A DNA stretch of 64,000 bases from Flavivirga eckloniae (lineage in GTDB: Bacteria; Bacteroidota; Bacteroidia; Flavobacteriales; Flavobacteriaceae), in assembly GCF_002886045.1 (NCBI RefSeq), contig NZ_CP025791.1, forward strand, positions 952,001 through 1,016,000, in the 5' to 3' direction. Below the pieces are notes generated by a model. It had not been told where the DNA came from and made no database searches. It was given only the letters and a program-made list of their open reading frames with translations. The position numbers were made by a program, and so were the translations under genes. Each line of letters starts with the position of its first letter. Position 1 is the stretch's first letter. Positions 20,601 to 29,818 of this stretch are shown here, piece after piece.

Positions 20601-20793
20601 TTGAACTATTTTCTACTTGTATTGTTGCACCAACAAGGGGAGTATTGTCGTTACCATCTACAATAACTCCTTTAACCTCATAAGTCTTTTCCGATTGAGA
20701 AAATCCAATCTCAACATTAAAAATAAAAGGCACTAATGCAATAAGAACTCTACAATAACTATGTATTGTACATTTAAATTTATGTTTTTTCAT
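17635..20793 (-). CDS. susC: SusC/RagA family TonB-linked outer membrane transporter
   Basis: 1052 residues. A signal peptide ends near residue 32. A CarboxypepD_reg-like domain (about 39-118; GATIQVENSSIGAATDFDGN) and a TonB-box-like segment (DEVTIVAFG, 121-129) follow. The plug carries the SusC signatures FIRGVTTFG, DPLILIDGIESS and LYGSRAANGVILVKT, and a long beta-barrel ends in NLGANFSF with a terminal aromatic. There is no STN domain, so control is probably by a regulator other than a FecR/ECF pair. It is the first gene of a four-gene operon and imports an oligosaccharide together with SusD. A -7 element and a set of short upstream repeats mark the likely control region. Confidence 0.95.
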   Translation of the reverse strand: MKKHKFKCTIHSYCRVLIALVPFIFNVEIGFSQSEKTYEVKGVIVDGNDNTPLVGATIQVENSSIGAATDFDGNYTLKIPESAEKILISHMGYYPITISFKPEKLDVFRVIQMFEDEQSLDEVTIVAFGTQKKESIISSISTIKPSGLRTSNGNLTTALAGRVAGLVSYQRSGEPGLDNAEFFIRGVTTFGYKRDPLILIDGIESSTTSLSRLQPDDIESFSIMKDATATALYGSRAANGVILVKTKEGIEGQVVVQLRVENSLSMPTRNIELADPITYMRLHNEAVKTRDGLSALPYTQEKIDRTIAGVNPYVYPVTDWRKELIKDYTMNQNANINVRGGGKVARYYVAGAFNQNNGLLKVDKRNDFNNNINLKTYSLRSNVNIDLTETTKMDVRLSGVFDEYKGPIGGGAKVYGDVMKTNPVLFPAFYPADEEHSYVEHIMFGNFDGGSGFYLNPYAEMVKGYREYSRSTMSAQLQLSQELSFITEGLKMRTMINTLRKSFFEVSRSYRPFWYQATSYNKLENTYNIIGLNEDSGTEYLDYTPGTRQVESSFYLESAIDYSRKFKDIHEITGLFVFMAQNRLNGNATTLQHSLPYKNVGLAGRATYGYDSRYFVELNFGYNASERFHKSNRWGFFPSAGIAWNVANEKFFEKLTGTISSLKLRATHGLSGNDAIGGPDDRFLYLSNVNMSDSSRGAAFGTNNGYRRSGISISRYSDPLISWEESQKSNIGIEMGLFNELNILVDLYKEQRTNILQTRASIPQEMGLTADPKANVGKAIGSGIDISLDYSKSFNNGFWLQGRANMTYAKSEYKVIEEYDYQDAYWRSRIGYSLNQEWGYLAERLFVDDIEAANSPKQNFGEYGGGDIKYRDINDDGQITELDLVPIGFPTIPEIVYGFGFSLGVKNFDLSMFFQGIARESFWIDADKTAPFIGEKQLLKAYANDHWSEENQNIYALWPRLTATEAGSKNNSQRSTWFMRDGSFLRLKQIEVGYSLPESILSKLYMTSCRFYITSTNPVLWSKFKLWDVEMGGNGLGYPIQKAFNLGANFSF

Positions 20794-20958
20794 TAAATAG
20801 GTATGTTAGTCATTAATTAATTTGGGGTAGTAACTTTGTCAATATTGTTCTACTTCTTTTTTTTAAAATAAAACTAAAATGGTTATTTTTTAATTTTAAA
20901 ACTGTAATGGTTTTTATCATATTTTCGATTTAAATGGTTAAGAATTAATTGTCTTTCA

Positions 20959-20966
20959 CAAATCTA
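20959..20966 (-). promoter_or_regulatory. -7 promoter element for the susC operon
   Basis: The minus strand reads TAGATTTG, a perfect TAnnTTTG, followed by TG as in the element at 2419-2426. The implied leader is about 155 bases. A -33 TTG exists at 20995-20997, but its 28-base spacing is longer than usual. Confidence 0.4.
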
Positions 20967-21074
20967 TCTGCTCTTGCTTTTAATTATCTATACACAAGTA
21001 TCAAATACTTATAAAATTGTACTAAAACCCTCTATTTTAATGATGAAAAATGAGTTTATTTGAACAATTGTCAA

Positions 21075-21184
21075 TTTATTTTTCTGATAGATGAGAATTA
21101 ATTATTCAGACAATTGATGATTTATTTTCAGATAAGAGATGTTTATTTTTCTGATTTCCACAATAGAATAATTATTTTTCAGAG
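21075..21184. repeat. Four copies of a TTTATTTTTCTGAT-like motif upstream of susC
   Basis: Copies lie at 21075-21088 (TTTATTTTTCTGAT), 21121-21133 (TTTATTTTCAGAT), 21142-21155 (TTTATTTTTCTGAT) and 21171-21184 (ATTATTTTTCAGAG). Two are identical over 14 bases. The offsets are 46, 21 and 29 bases. Clustered same-direction copies about 110-220 bases upstream of the putative -7 element suggest regulator-binding sites, though AT-rich low complexity must be weighed against this. Confidence 0.4.
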
Positions 21185-21499
21185 TATTCATATTTATTAT
21201 AAGTAACCTAGAAACAAAAACTCTGCTATATGGTAAACAGATGACCTATCTTTTATTGGATAAGCCCATTCTGGAGAAAAGCAAAAAAAGAAAAAAGAGA
21301 ATTAAAATATTAAAACTGTAACAAGCTTAAAAGGCTTTAGTGTTTTTACCAATAATACCCCCTGTTAATCCCTGATTGTGAAACTACCAACCTATTGATA
21401 GGTCAAATAAGGGCGTTCGTTCTTATAATGACTTGTTTAATAAAAAGTGTGGATTATGGAATTGAGATAAAAATACGCTCTACATCCTTGTAATACTAT

Positions 21500-21535
21500 A
21501 AAAGCGCATTGATAATTTTACATCAATGCGCTTTT
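21500..21535 (-). terminator. Intrinsic terminator of the M23 giant-gene operon
   Basis: AAAAGCGCATTGAT (21500-21513) pairs perfectly with ATCAATGCGCTTTT (21522-21535) over an eight-base loop. In minus-strand reading the stem ends in TTTT and begins 48 bases after the stop at 21584. Confidence 0.8.
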
Positions 21536-21583
21536 AGAAAATATACTTACCCTCAATTTACAAGAATCTATAACAGATTCTAA

Positions 21584-24500
21584 TTACTCCACAACTATTT
21601 TCTTAACAGTACTTCTTTTTGAGGTATTAATTTTAACAAAATAGATACCAGATTGATACTTGATATCAGAAATTGTGAACGTATTTACACTGGTATTCAT
21701 TTTTTGATATATAGTTTGCCCTATATAGTTATATATAGAAATGCCAAGAATTGTTTGATCACTTTCAATATGTAACTCATTATTTACCGGATTAGGATAC
21801 AGTCTAATTTTGTTTCCTGATTTTATATCGATATCAGAATTTAATACACCAATCGATCGACTTGAAACTTTACTACCACAGAAATCAATAATATCTGGTG
21901 CAGAACTAGTATTGGTACTATTGGTATGAATAGTAGTAGTACCTCCAACAGCCGTATTATTGGCTACTAGCTGAAGAATACCACAAGCATTTGTTAAACT
22001 CTTATTATTTGTTAGTTGTAAGGTTTTAACAATGCTTTTCACATTCCGTAATGCATCTAAATTCTTTAATTTTGGATTGTCATAAATTGCAAGAAATGCC
22101 GTAATACGTTCCAGTTTTTCGAGTCCTGAAAGCGATACTAAGCTCGCATTACCACCAATAGCGACAAGTACTACACTAGCATTCAGAGCATTAGAAACAC
22201 CTGAAATACTTTCCAGATTTTTATTGTTATATAATACCAACCTATTATTAAGAGAAGTTAAGTTAGACAAATCGTCTAGATTTGTTATATCACAATTATT
22301 TAAAACTATTGCTCCAACATCTTTCAGCCCAGAAAAACCACTTAAATCAGTAAGATTATTATTCACAACCCTAAGTTCCTTGATTGATGCTATATTAGAA
22401 AGCACATGTATTTCACTTAGTTTAAAATTATTGGTTAATTCAAGATTCCCCTTTACTTCTTTAAGATTAACCAGACCATTTAAGTTTAATAAATCATTAC
22501 CAATAACCCGTAAATCTGTACCGATAGTAGTTAAATTACCAAACCCCGTAAAACTGCTCATATTTCTGTGTCCTTTAATCTCCAGAAAACCTCCTATTTG
22601 CTTTAGATTTATAAAACCATCTAAATTGGTTAACCCTTCATTGCCAAGCAGATTTAAATTACCACTTAAGGTTGTTAACGCATTGAATGCCTTTAAAGAA
22701 GTTATTTTTTTATTGCCATAAATTACCATATTACCTGTAATTGTTTCTACACTAGATAACCCATCTATATTTGCCAAAATGGCATTTTTTGATAACTCAA
22801 GAGAGCCATTTATGGCCGTCAGCTTATTTAATCCATCAAGATCGGTAATACTGGTATTATTTTTAATATAAAGGCCTCCTCCTAACGTTTCTAATTTAGA
22901 TAAACCAGATAGGTCTGTGATATTGCCAGGAACCGCTTCCTCGATCGTTAGATTCCCGGTTATTTCGCAATACTCAAAAGTGTTGATATCTTCTTGTGAA
23001 TCTATAAGATAGTTTCCATTGTCATATATTTTACAATCTGCACAATTATCTAAAATATCTTGTATTAAACTGGTCGTTACATCATTGCTTGCAATTGTGA
23101 TGGTACCCTTCACTGAATAACCTTCGTTATCTATTAATTGGCTGATACCACAAGCATTTTGCAAACGTGTATTGTTAGATATATCTAAATTACCATTTAC
23201 AGAAATTATATTGCTTAATCCATTTAATTGTTCTAATCCTGGGTTATTCACAATATCCAAATTACCTATAGACCCAGAGATACTTGTAATACCAGTTAAT
23301 CCATCAACATTATTTAATAATGGATTGTCAATGATCTGGATTGCATTTCCTATAAATATAAGTCTAGATAAACCGTCCAAATTTGATAAATTAGATTGAT
23401 ACAACAAAAATCTTCCCCCTATAGTATATAGGTTATCTAATCCATGTAAATTTTCAAGATTATTACCTCCAATAGAAAAAGTGCCTCCAATTCTTGATAA
23501 CCCAGAAAAACCACTAATACTGGAAAGATTAAGATTGTTTAATATCGTTAAATTCTTTTTTATTTCATTAATGTTCGATAAATCTCTTAAACTAGTAAGT
23601 TTATTATTATTAACAATACGAATTTGGCCACCAACAAACTCAAGGTTTCGCAAACCGTCAAGTGTGGTAAGATTATCATTATATTGAATGATCAAATCTC
23701 CTGAAATTCTTTTGAGGGATGATAGAGGAGTTATGTCTATTATATCCGAGCTTGCAGCAGCAGTTCCTCCAATCGTTAAATTACCATTGATCTCACAATA
23801 GTTGAATTTTTGAACATTTACTTGTTTAGAACTTACAATATCCCCATTATAAATACAAATATTATTACAAGTATCGATTATGGTTACAGAATTACTTGTA
23901 TTAGTTCCATTATTTTCTATAATTGTATTTATAGATGGGTTGTTATTTAGAATGTTAGCAATACCACAAGCATCTTTTAGTTTTTTGTTGCCTTTTAATA
24001 TAAGATTTTCAACTTGGGTATTCTCAAAACTTTTAATATCAATAAATTCGAGAACATTATTGTTTTGTATACTAATCGATTTTGCAAACTTTAAATTAGG
24101 AATCATAATCCACTTAGCACCTGATACACTATTATATGGTGAATGATTATTTTCAATGGTCAATTGATTTTCTACAAGTTCTAAATTATCTAATTGAATT
24201 GTTTGACGTCTTAGACTACGACAGTTTCTTATTTCTAAGTTTTTTATTCTTTTTAATGAAGAAAGACCTCTAAGATTTGTTATAGGAAGCCCGAATTCAT
24301 TATCTACTATCAAAGATTCCACCTCACAATAATCAAACCTATCCACATCATCCTGATTTCTTAAATAAATAGTTGATGTTGTACTTGGCATACAATCACC
24401 ACCAGAACAAACATTTTGGATAAGAGGAAGATCGTATATCAAGCCCTGGTTGTTATCCAGAGTAATGTTGCCCCCTATGGCTCCTTGGTCTTCTAAAACA

Positions 24501-27500
24501 TGTAAAATATAACAACCGTCGGAGAGTCCTAGGTCATTTTCTGTAATTACAAGCATCCCGCCAATAGTATTTAAATTGGACAAACCGGACAAGCTATTCA
24601 AATTAGCATTCCCTATTATTTTGAAATCATGAGTTACCTCCAACAGGGACGAAAGTCCTAACAAATTTTCAATAGTACTATTTTCGCCTTGGCTAATAGT
24701 GAGACTTCCTTCAATTTTGCAATATCTAAAATTATCAATAGCCGCCTGCGAATTTAGTACCAAATCTCCTCGATATATGCATCCCTGATAATCACAAGCA
24801 TCAATAATAGCATTTACCGAATTAGTAAATTCAGTATTGTTTCTAATGTCAATAACATGACTGCCAACTCTTCTTTGCTCTTCTAAAATCGAGGATAAGG
24901 CACATGCATTGGTTAAAGACGTATTACCAAATAAAGAAAGTTCTCCAAAAATAAACGATAATGAATTTCCTAGTCCAGATAAGGTTGTAAGAGAAAGGTT
25001 TTCGATAATTCTAAAGTCTCCTTTTACACTTCGTAAACTAGGTATTCCTATAGAATTCAATGTCGAATTCCCTTTTATAATTAAATTTCCTTCAATTTTA
25101 TCGATCAATTTAAATCCCGAGATATTTGACAAACCAATATTATCAACAATGGCGATCTCACCAATAGTTGCTAATTTGTTAAAATCATTGATCTGACCAA
25201 CTTTATTGCGAACTATTAATAGGTTAGAGGTAGCTGAAAGGCTATGCAAACTAATATCCCCATCAATCTCATTGTCACTTATTCCTATTTCATCAGCAAA
25301 TTTAAGCTTATCAAACATATCTACAGCCAGTCCATTATTACGTACAAAGTCAAAAGAACCCACAACAGTCCTTAAAGAGCTAAATCCTTTACCAAAACCC
25401 TTACAGTCTACAATGGTAAGGCTTCCAACGGTCTCAAGACTTTGAAGAGCATCTTGAAAATCATAAAGCCCGTTGTAATCCGTGTCTCCTACAATGAAAA
25501 CATCGCCCCGTACTATCTTAATATTGTTTAACCCTTTTAATTCGGTAAGGCTACTACTCATATTTATAAACAACATCCCTTTGATCTCGCAATATTGATT
25601 AATTGTTTCTACATCAGACTGATTATTAACCTCAAAATCACCTTTATAGACATTCAAAGAATTACAATAGTTCTGAGTATTGACAACTACTGTTATTTTT
25701 GAGGTTGTCTTAGTGGCACATACATCATCACTTACCGCAAGTGTATAACTATAAGTACCCGGTTTATCGGTATTAAAACTAGCATACCCACTTTGTCCTA
25801 TGGTTAGATGATTGATTGTGGACCAAGAATGCCTTAACTCTGATCCAAAACCTGAAGACACCAAAAAAGCGCTATCCGTTAGATCTACAGACGTGTTTAC
25901 CGTTGTATAGATTACACGGTCTTTATACTCAGGTCTATCGACATTAATAACGATATCTTTAGAATAAGTATAATCTGTTTCTATATTTCTCACAGTAAGC
26001 GTATAAGTATATACCCCTCTTTTATCCGACTTAAATATTGGATTAGGAGCATTTATTGTGCTTAAATATTCTAAATGACTAACATCTTTGGCAGTCCAGT
26101 GATATTCTTCTTTAGGGTTTTGAATTTTATCTGGCCATAATTCTGTTTCGGTATCTAAGCAAATATTTTGATCACTAGGGATATCTAAACTTGGATTATC
26201 AATGATTGTAGTGATTCTAAATTTTTTACCATCATTCACGTTTGTTATATCCCTAATATAAATCTCCAAATCTAATTCGATAGGGTATTTTTCTCCTGAG
26301 GATTTTACTCTCTCTCTAATATAAGGAGCTAATTCTAGTGTTTTGACTTGTCGATAATTATAAAATGGTATTCCTGTTCCTTGACCTTCTTGTATACAAA
26401 ACCATTGATCACCAACATTCCTAGCAGCATAATAACAATCTTGTGCCCCCTCAGGGTTTCCATTTCCAGGAGGCTCATAAGTTCTTGAAGCAACAATGTT
26501 ATCATTATTGTTTTTATCAACAATATACCACCCTAAATTACATCCAGATGCAGGCATTTTTATATATAATGTTGGTCTTTCACTGAGATATATAGCTGGA
26601 GTACCTTGTTTATTTATCTTATCAACTGATAAATCTTGTATATTAATTTCGCATCCTTTTCCGCATTCAAAATGGCTAGTGTTTGCTTCTACATATACTG
26701 CATCTTTATTGGTATAGTGATTACTAATGGTTTTGTTTTGTCCATTAATATTTACATCAGCACTAACTGTTAAACTTACCTGTTTTTTATCTGGTGTTGC
26801 ATCATTTTCATAACATACAGAGTGTGGCCCTTTAGTATTGGCAGTTTTGGGATAAGCTCCCACGCCAAAATCCCAATAATATAATAAGGATTCAGGGGCA
26901 ATATTCTTAGTAATCGAATTATCTGTAAAAGTAGTAGGACCAGAGCTTATGGTATGAACATTATTTGCTATTATGAAATTCGATTCAATACTAGGAGTAG
27001 GATCTCTCACATAAATTTCTTTAGTAGCAGTAGCTGTTTGTCCATCTTTATTTATACAAGTAACGGTGATCGTCTTTTCTCCACCAGAACTAAAACTATT
27101 ATTGACTGTTGATACGATTCCTGAGGTAGTCGCTGTATTCCCATTACCAAAATCCCATTCCCAGGTTTGAGGAATTCCAAAGGAACCAAATGCATCATCA
27201 GCCGTAAAATGAATCATTCCACCTACTGCGTAGTCATTGGTACAGGGATTAACATTATTAATGTAGTCATTATTGTTACAAGCACTTTCTATTTCTATAG
27301 AAAAGGGAGGTAAGGGTGGATCAACTTTAATATAATTATGTTCAGTAATTTCTTCTTGAGTACCATCCTCATAAGTTACTGTTAAAGAGACATCATAAGC
27401 ACCAAATTCATCATAAGTGACAGTTGGATTTTTTTCTGTTGAGGTTTCTTTATCAGATGAAAAATCTCCTTTTCTAAAATACCAATCATAATTAGTTATA

Positions 27501-29818
27501 TTTTTAGATGCACGAACCCCAAACTGTACGGTCAATGGAGGTAACCCCTGGGTAATATCGGATATGAGTTGTAACCCCGTAGTACTAACATTTCCATTAT
27601 CATAAACCGGAATCTCTTTTACAATAGCAACGTCTCCAGTAGCATCAGTAACCGTTAGAGTTACGCTATATACATCTGTTTTGTTATAGGTATATTTAGG
27701 GTTTTTAAATGTGCTGGTCGATCCATCTCCAAAATCCCAGGTATATCGTAATTCCCCAGTACCTCCAGAAACATCTGCCGTAAATTGATTTTCCTGATTA
27801 ACTGTTATATTTTGATTAGGATTATAGCTAAAGTCTACATCTATACAGTCGCTGGATTTACGGTTTTTAGCTTTTGGATTGGTACAAGAGTTTTGTAACT
27901 TAAAACTATGCCTACTATCTGTTCCTTGAGGAATGGCACCCGACCATGTACCATTGCTTTGATGAATAGGAATTTCCCTCTCGTTGATAAAATCAGAATT
28001 TGGAGTAAGAAGTGTATTACCTGCGAAATCATTGGCTTGTATATCAAGCTTTATATCCCCATTAAAGTTAATTTGATTAGAATTCACAACATAAGTATAT
28101 GTCTTCTGATCAATACTAGTAGTCTGCAAATTAACAGGGAAGCCCTGAATAGTTAAACTTGTATTTATTATGGGTTCACTAGCTTGAATCTCTATCCTAA
28201 GACTATTTACTAATCCACTAATTAAATTAGTATTAGCATCAAATCTTAATCCACTAATTGGTTCAACAGGATCCCAACTCCAGGTTCCTTCATATACTTT
28301 TAATTCTGGACCAAAAACAGGTTTTGTAAACACAGCTACTTTTTCTATATATGGTTTGAAGTTGTCAATGGTAATATCAACTGGATTCGATTTCGTTTCT
28401 CTCAAATTAACTGTACGAACAAGGGTACGCAGATTATAATTCCCATCTGGATACCTGGCTTCGCCGTTATATCTAGCCAGTTTGGCATTATTTCTACCTA
28501 GACTATCGTCAACTCTTATTTTGGTGTGATAATCATTAAAAAAATACACCTCTTTTGGATTATATGTACTATTGCTTCCGTATGATTGCCCAACAATACC
28601 TGTTTTTTCATGATCACCAAATCCAGCCTTATATTTGTTTGTTGTTTTTTTTTGGGCAATATCCACACCTGGTCCAGTGCCATAATAAAGAGGCCCATTA
28701 GTAGACGTGCGAGCCGGGTCTCCTCCTGTAACATTGCCTGAAGGGTTATCATGTGAAGGATATCTAATATCATAGGGAGCTACAACTCTTGCCCCATTAG
28801 AAATTATGGATTTGAAATAGGCTCCTTGTAAGAGCTCGTAATCTTCCTGACCACTCCTTCTTATCTGTACCTCAACATCATTTAAATCCAAAACTGCATT
28901 ACTATATTTTAGATTACTATTATTTACCTTTGTACCATTCCAATCTACCTCTACTTTAAAATCTATTTTTCCAAAATATGGTCCGTTCGGATAAATATTA
29001 TTTTCATTTCTGACATCAGAAATATTAGGAGTATAGGTTGGTTCATCATGGATTATATATTCTAAGGGATCCTTTGTATTTCCTTTACCCAAAAGATTAG
29101 TTACACCTGGATCAACCAAACTATACAAATGTAAATGAGCACTATATCTTCTTCCTCCTGAATTCCCTATAGGAGCAATTATGTCTCCTGCGTTAACTCT
29201 ATTTTTAATATTTTGATTTGCATGATTAAATACAATTGTTCCTCTGCCATCTCCAACTGGCCTTGAGAAATTTAAAGAATATGAATGAGGTCCATTATTT
29301 GGCGGTAAGGGAGCGTCTGTTAAACAATATGGGGCACGTCCTGAACTCTTGAGCGGGTCATAGATTATTGCAGAGTATGTGTTACTTCCATGTGATAATG
29401 AAGTTAAGTACATATCTCCAACACGATTTGAAGAATTGGTATCTTCAAATATATGGCCATACGCAAAATGCCTTGGTGGTGGAATCCTTTGTGGTGATTC
29501 ATCTTCAATTACTATATATTTATAGCCGTTTCTTTGTATCTTAACGATTTTACCAGACACTAAAGATTTAAGGTGATAGCCTAAATCATCATCAAGACCA
29601 GCTGGGCTTACATCAAGGCCTGCATGCCATCTACTATTTCCTTCCCTTCTTCCAAAATCACTACTTATATCACTAGATTTCATATTAGAAACATTACCAT
29701 AGGTGGGGTAGTTATTCTGACAATTTGTGCAAGCTTCATATTGCAAAGTTAAATTGGTCTGAGAAAATAAACTTATTACGTTAAACGTAAAAAAAGTAAA
29801 TAGAATTATTTTTTTCAT
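21584..29818 (-). CDS. 2744-aa secreted M23 metallopeptidase / PKD / receptor-L-domain protein with T9SS sorting domain
   Basis: The signal peptide spans residues 1-20. The M23 (LytM) domain, about 50-240, keeps its zinc ligands: H65 and D69 (HAGLD), and H228-L-H230 (HLHLY). Beta-sandwich segments and at least four PKD-type repeats follow (YTWDFGDGSTSTFKNPKYTY, TWEWDFGNGNTATTS). From about 1382 to 2650 the protein is built of L-domain-like leucine-rich repeats (LSGLSKLETLGGGLYIKNN) in five Cys-bounded modules. The C-terminus (about 2660-2744; LYPNPVNNELHIES to KKIVVE) is a type A T9SS sorting domain. It should therefore be exported by T9SS and attached at or released from the cell surface. 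A cell-wall-cleaving or adhesive weapon is one reading, a surface-matrix protein another. Its start codon overlaps the stop of the upstream gene (TAATG). Confidence 0.85.
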   Translation of the reverse strand: MKKIILFTFFTFNVISLFSQTNLTLQYEACTNCQNNYPTYGNVSNMKSSDISSDFGRREGNSRWHAGLDVSPAGLDDDLGYHLKSLVSGKIVKIQRNGYKYIVIEDESPQRIPPPRHFAYGHIFEDTNSSNRVGDMYLTSLSHGSNTYSAIIYDPLKSSGRAPYCLTDAPLPPNNGPHSYSLNFSRPVGDGRGTIVFNHANQNIKNRVNAGDIIAPIGNSGGRRYSAHLHLYSLVDPGVTNLLGKGNTKDPLEYIIHDEPTYTPNISDVRNENNIYPNGPYFGKIDFKVEVDWNGTKVNNSNLKYSNAVLDLNDVEVQIRRSGQEDYELLQGAYFKSIISNGARVVAPYDIRYPSHDNPSGNVTGGDPARTSTNGPLYYGTGPGVDIAQKKTTNKYKAGFGDHEKTGIVGQSYGSNSTYNPKEVYFFNDYHTKIRVDDSLGRNNAKLARYNGEARYPDGNYNLRTLVRTVNLRETKSNPVDITIDNFKPYIEKVAVFTKPVFGPELKVYEGTWSWDPVEPISGLRFDANTNLISGLVNSLRIEIQASEPIINTSLTIQGFPVNLQTTSIDQKTYTYVVNSNQINFNGDIKLDIQANDFAGNTLLTPNSDFINEREIPIHQSNGTWSGAIPQGTDSRHSFKLQNSCTNPKAKNRKSSDCIDVDFSYNPNQNITVNQENQFTADVSGGTGELRYTWDFGDGSTSTFKNPKYTYNKTDVYSVTLTVTDATGDVAIVKEIPVYDNGNVSTTGLQLISDITQGLPPLTVQFGVRASKNITNYDWYFRKGDFSSDKETSTEKNPTVTYDEFGAYDVSLTVTYEDGTQEEITEHNYIKVDPPLPPFSIEIESACNNNDYINNVNPCTNDYAVGGMIHFTADDAFGSFGIPQTWEWDFGNGNTATTSGIVSTVNNSFSSGGEKTITVTCINKDGQTATATKEIYVRDPTPSIESNFIIANNVHTISSGPTTFTDNSITKNIAPESLLYYWDFGVGAYPKTANTKGPHSVCYENDATPDKKQVSLTVSADVNINGQNKTISNHYTNKDAVYVEANTSHFECGKGCEINIQDLSVDKINKQGTPAIYLSERPTLYIKMPASGCNLGWYIVDKNNNDNIVASRTYEPPGNGNPEGAQDCYYAARNVGDQWFCIQEGQGTGIPFYNYRQVKTLELAPYIRERVKSSGEKYPIELDLEIYIRDITNVNDGKKFRITTIIDNPSLDIPSDQNICLDTETELWPDKIQNPKEEYHWTAKDVSHLEYLSTINAPNPIFKSDKRGVYTYTLTVRNIETDYTYSKDIVINVDRPEYKDRVIYTTVNTSVDLTDSAFLVSSGFGSELRHSWSTINHLTIGQSGYASFNTDKPGTYSYTLAVSDDVCATKTTSKITVVVNTQNYCNSLNVYKGDFEVNNQSDVETINQYCEIKGMLFINMSSSLTELKGLNNIKIVRGDVFIVGDTDYNGLYDFQDALQSLETVGSLTIVDCKGFGKGFSSLRTVVGSFDFVRNNGLAVDMFDKLKFADEIGISDNEIDGDISLHSLSATSNLLIVRNKVGQINDFNKLATIGEIAIVDNIGLSNISGFKLIDKIEGNLIIKGNSTLNSIGIPSLRSVKGDFRIIENLSLTTLSGLGNSLSFIFGELSLFGNTSLTNACALSSILEEQRRVGSHVIDIRNNTEFTNSVNAIIDACDYQGCIYRGDLVLNSQAAIDNFRYCKIEGSLTISQGENSTIENLLGLSSLLEVTHDFKIIGNANLNSLSGLSNLNTIGGMLVITENDLGLSDGCYILHVLEDQGAIGGNITLDNNQGLIYDLPLIQNVCSGGDCMPSTTSTIYLRNQDDVDRFDYCEVESLIVDNEFGLPITNLRGLSSLKRIKNLEIRNCRSLRRQTIQLDNLELVENQLTIENNHSPYNSVSGAKWIMIPNLKFAKSISIQNNNVLEFIDIKSFENTQVENLILKGNKKLKDACGIANILNNNPSINTIIENNGTNTSNSVTIIDTCNNICIYNGDIVSSKQVNVQKFNYCEINGNLTIGGTAAASSDIIDITPLSSLKRISGDLIIQYNDNLTTLDGLRNLEFVGGQIRIVNNNKLTSLRDLSNINEIKKNLTILNNLNLSSISGFSGLSRIGGTFSIGGNNLENLHGLDNLYTIGGRFLLYQSNLSNLDGLSRLIFIGNAIQIIDNPLLNNVDGLTGITSISGSIGNLDIVNNPGLEQLNGLSNIISVNGNLDISNNTRLQNACGISQLIDNEGYSVKGTITIASNDVTTSLIQDILDNCADCKIYDNGNYLIDSQEDINTFEYCEITGNLTIEEAVPGNITDLSGLSKLETLGGGLYIKNNTSITDLDGLNKLTAINGSLELSKNAILANIDGLSSVETITGNMVIYGNKKITSLKAFNALTTLSGNLNLLGNEGLTNLDGFINLKQIGGFLEIKGHRNMSSFTGFGNLTTIGTDLRVIGNDLLNLNGLVNLKEVKGNLELTNNFKLSEIHVLSNIASIKELRVVNNNLTDLSGFSGLKDVGAIVLNNCDITNLDDLSNLTSLNNRLVLYNNKNLESISGVSNALNASVVLVAIGGNASLVSLSGLEKLERITAFLAIYDNPKLKNLDALRNVKSIVKTLQLTNNKSLTNACGILQLVANNTAVGGTTTIHTNSTNTSSAPDIIDFCGSKVSSRSIGVLNSDIDIKSGNKIRLYPNPVNNELHIESDQTILGISIYNYIGQTIYQKMNTSVNTFTISDIKYQSGIYFVKINTSKRSTVKKIVVE

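Larger units (their letters stand above)
20794..21499. other. Long susC upstream region, no gene seen
   Basis: About 700 very AT-rich bases between susC and the terminator of the neighbouring M23 operon. It holds a -7 promoter match (20959-20966) and four copies of a TTTATTTTTCTGAT-like motif (21075-21184). No ORF of convincing length or similarity was seen on either strand. Confidence 0.5.

Noticed and set aside
13284-20793. Carbohydrate-active enzymes in the SusCD operon
   Set aside because: All four genes are transporters or binding proteins; no glycoside hydrolase, lyase or sulfatase motif was seen, so no substrate is assigned.
22224-22721. 165-codon antisense frame inside the M23 giant gene
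   Set aside because: Repetitive leucine-rich coding sequence keeps stops out of the opposite strand; the frame mirrors the repeats and has no features of its own.
21900-25700. CRISPR-like regular repeats in the L-domain region
   Set aside because: The periodicity is protein-level leucine-rich repetition; DNA copies are diverged and there are no unique spacers or cas genes.
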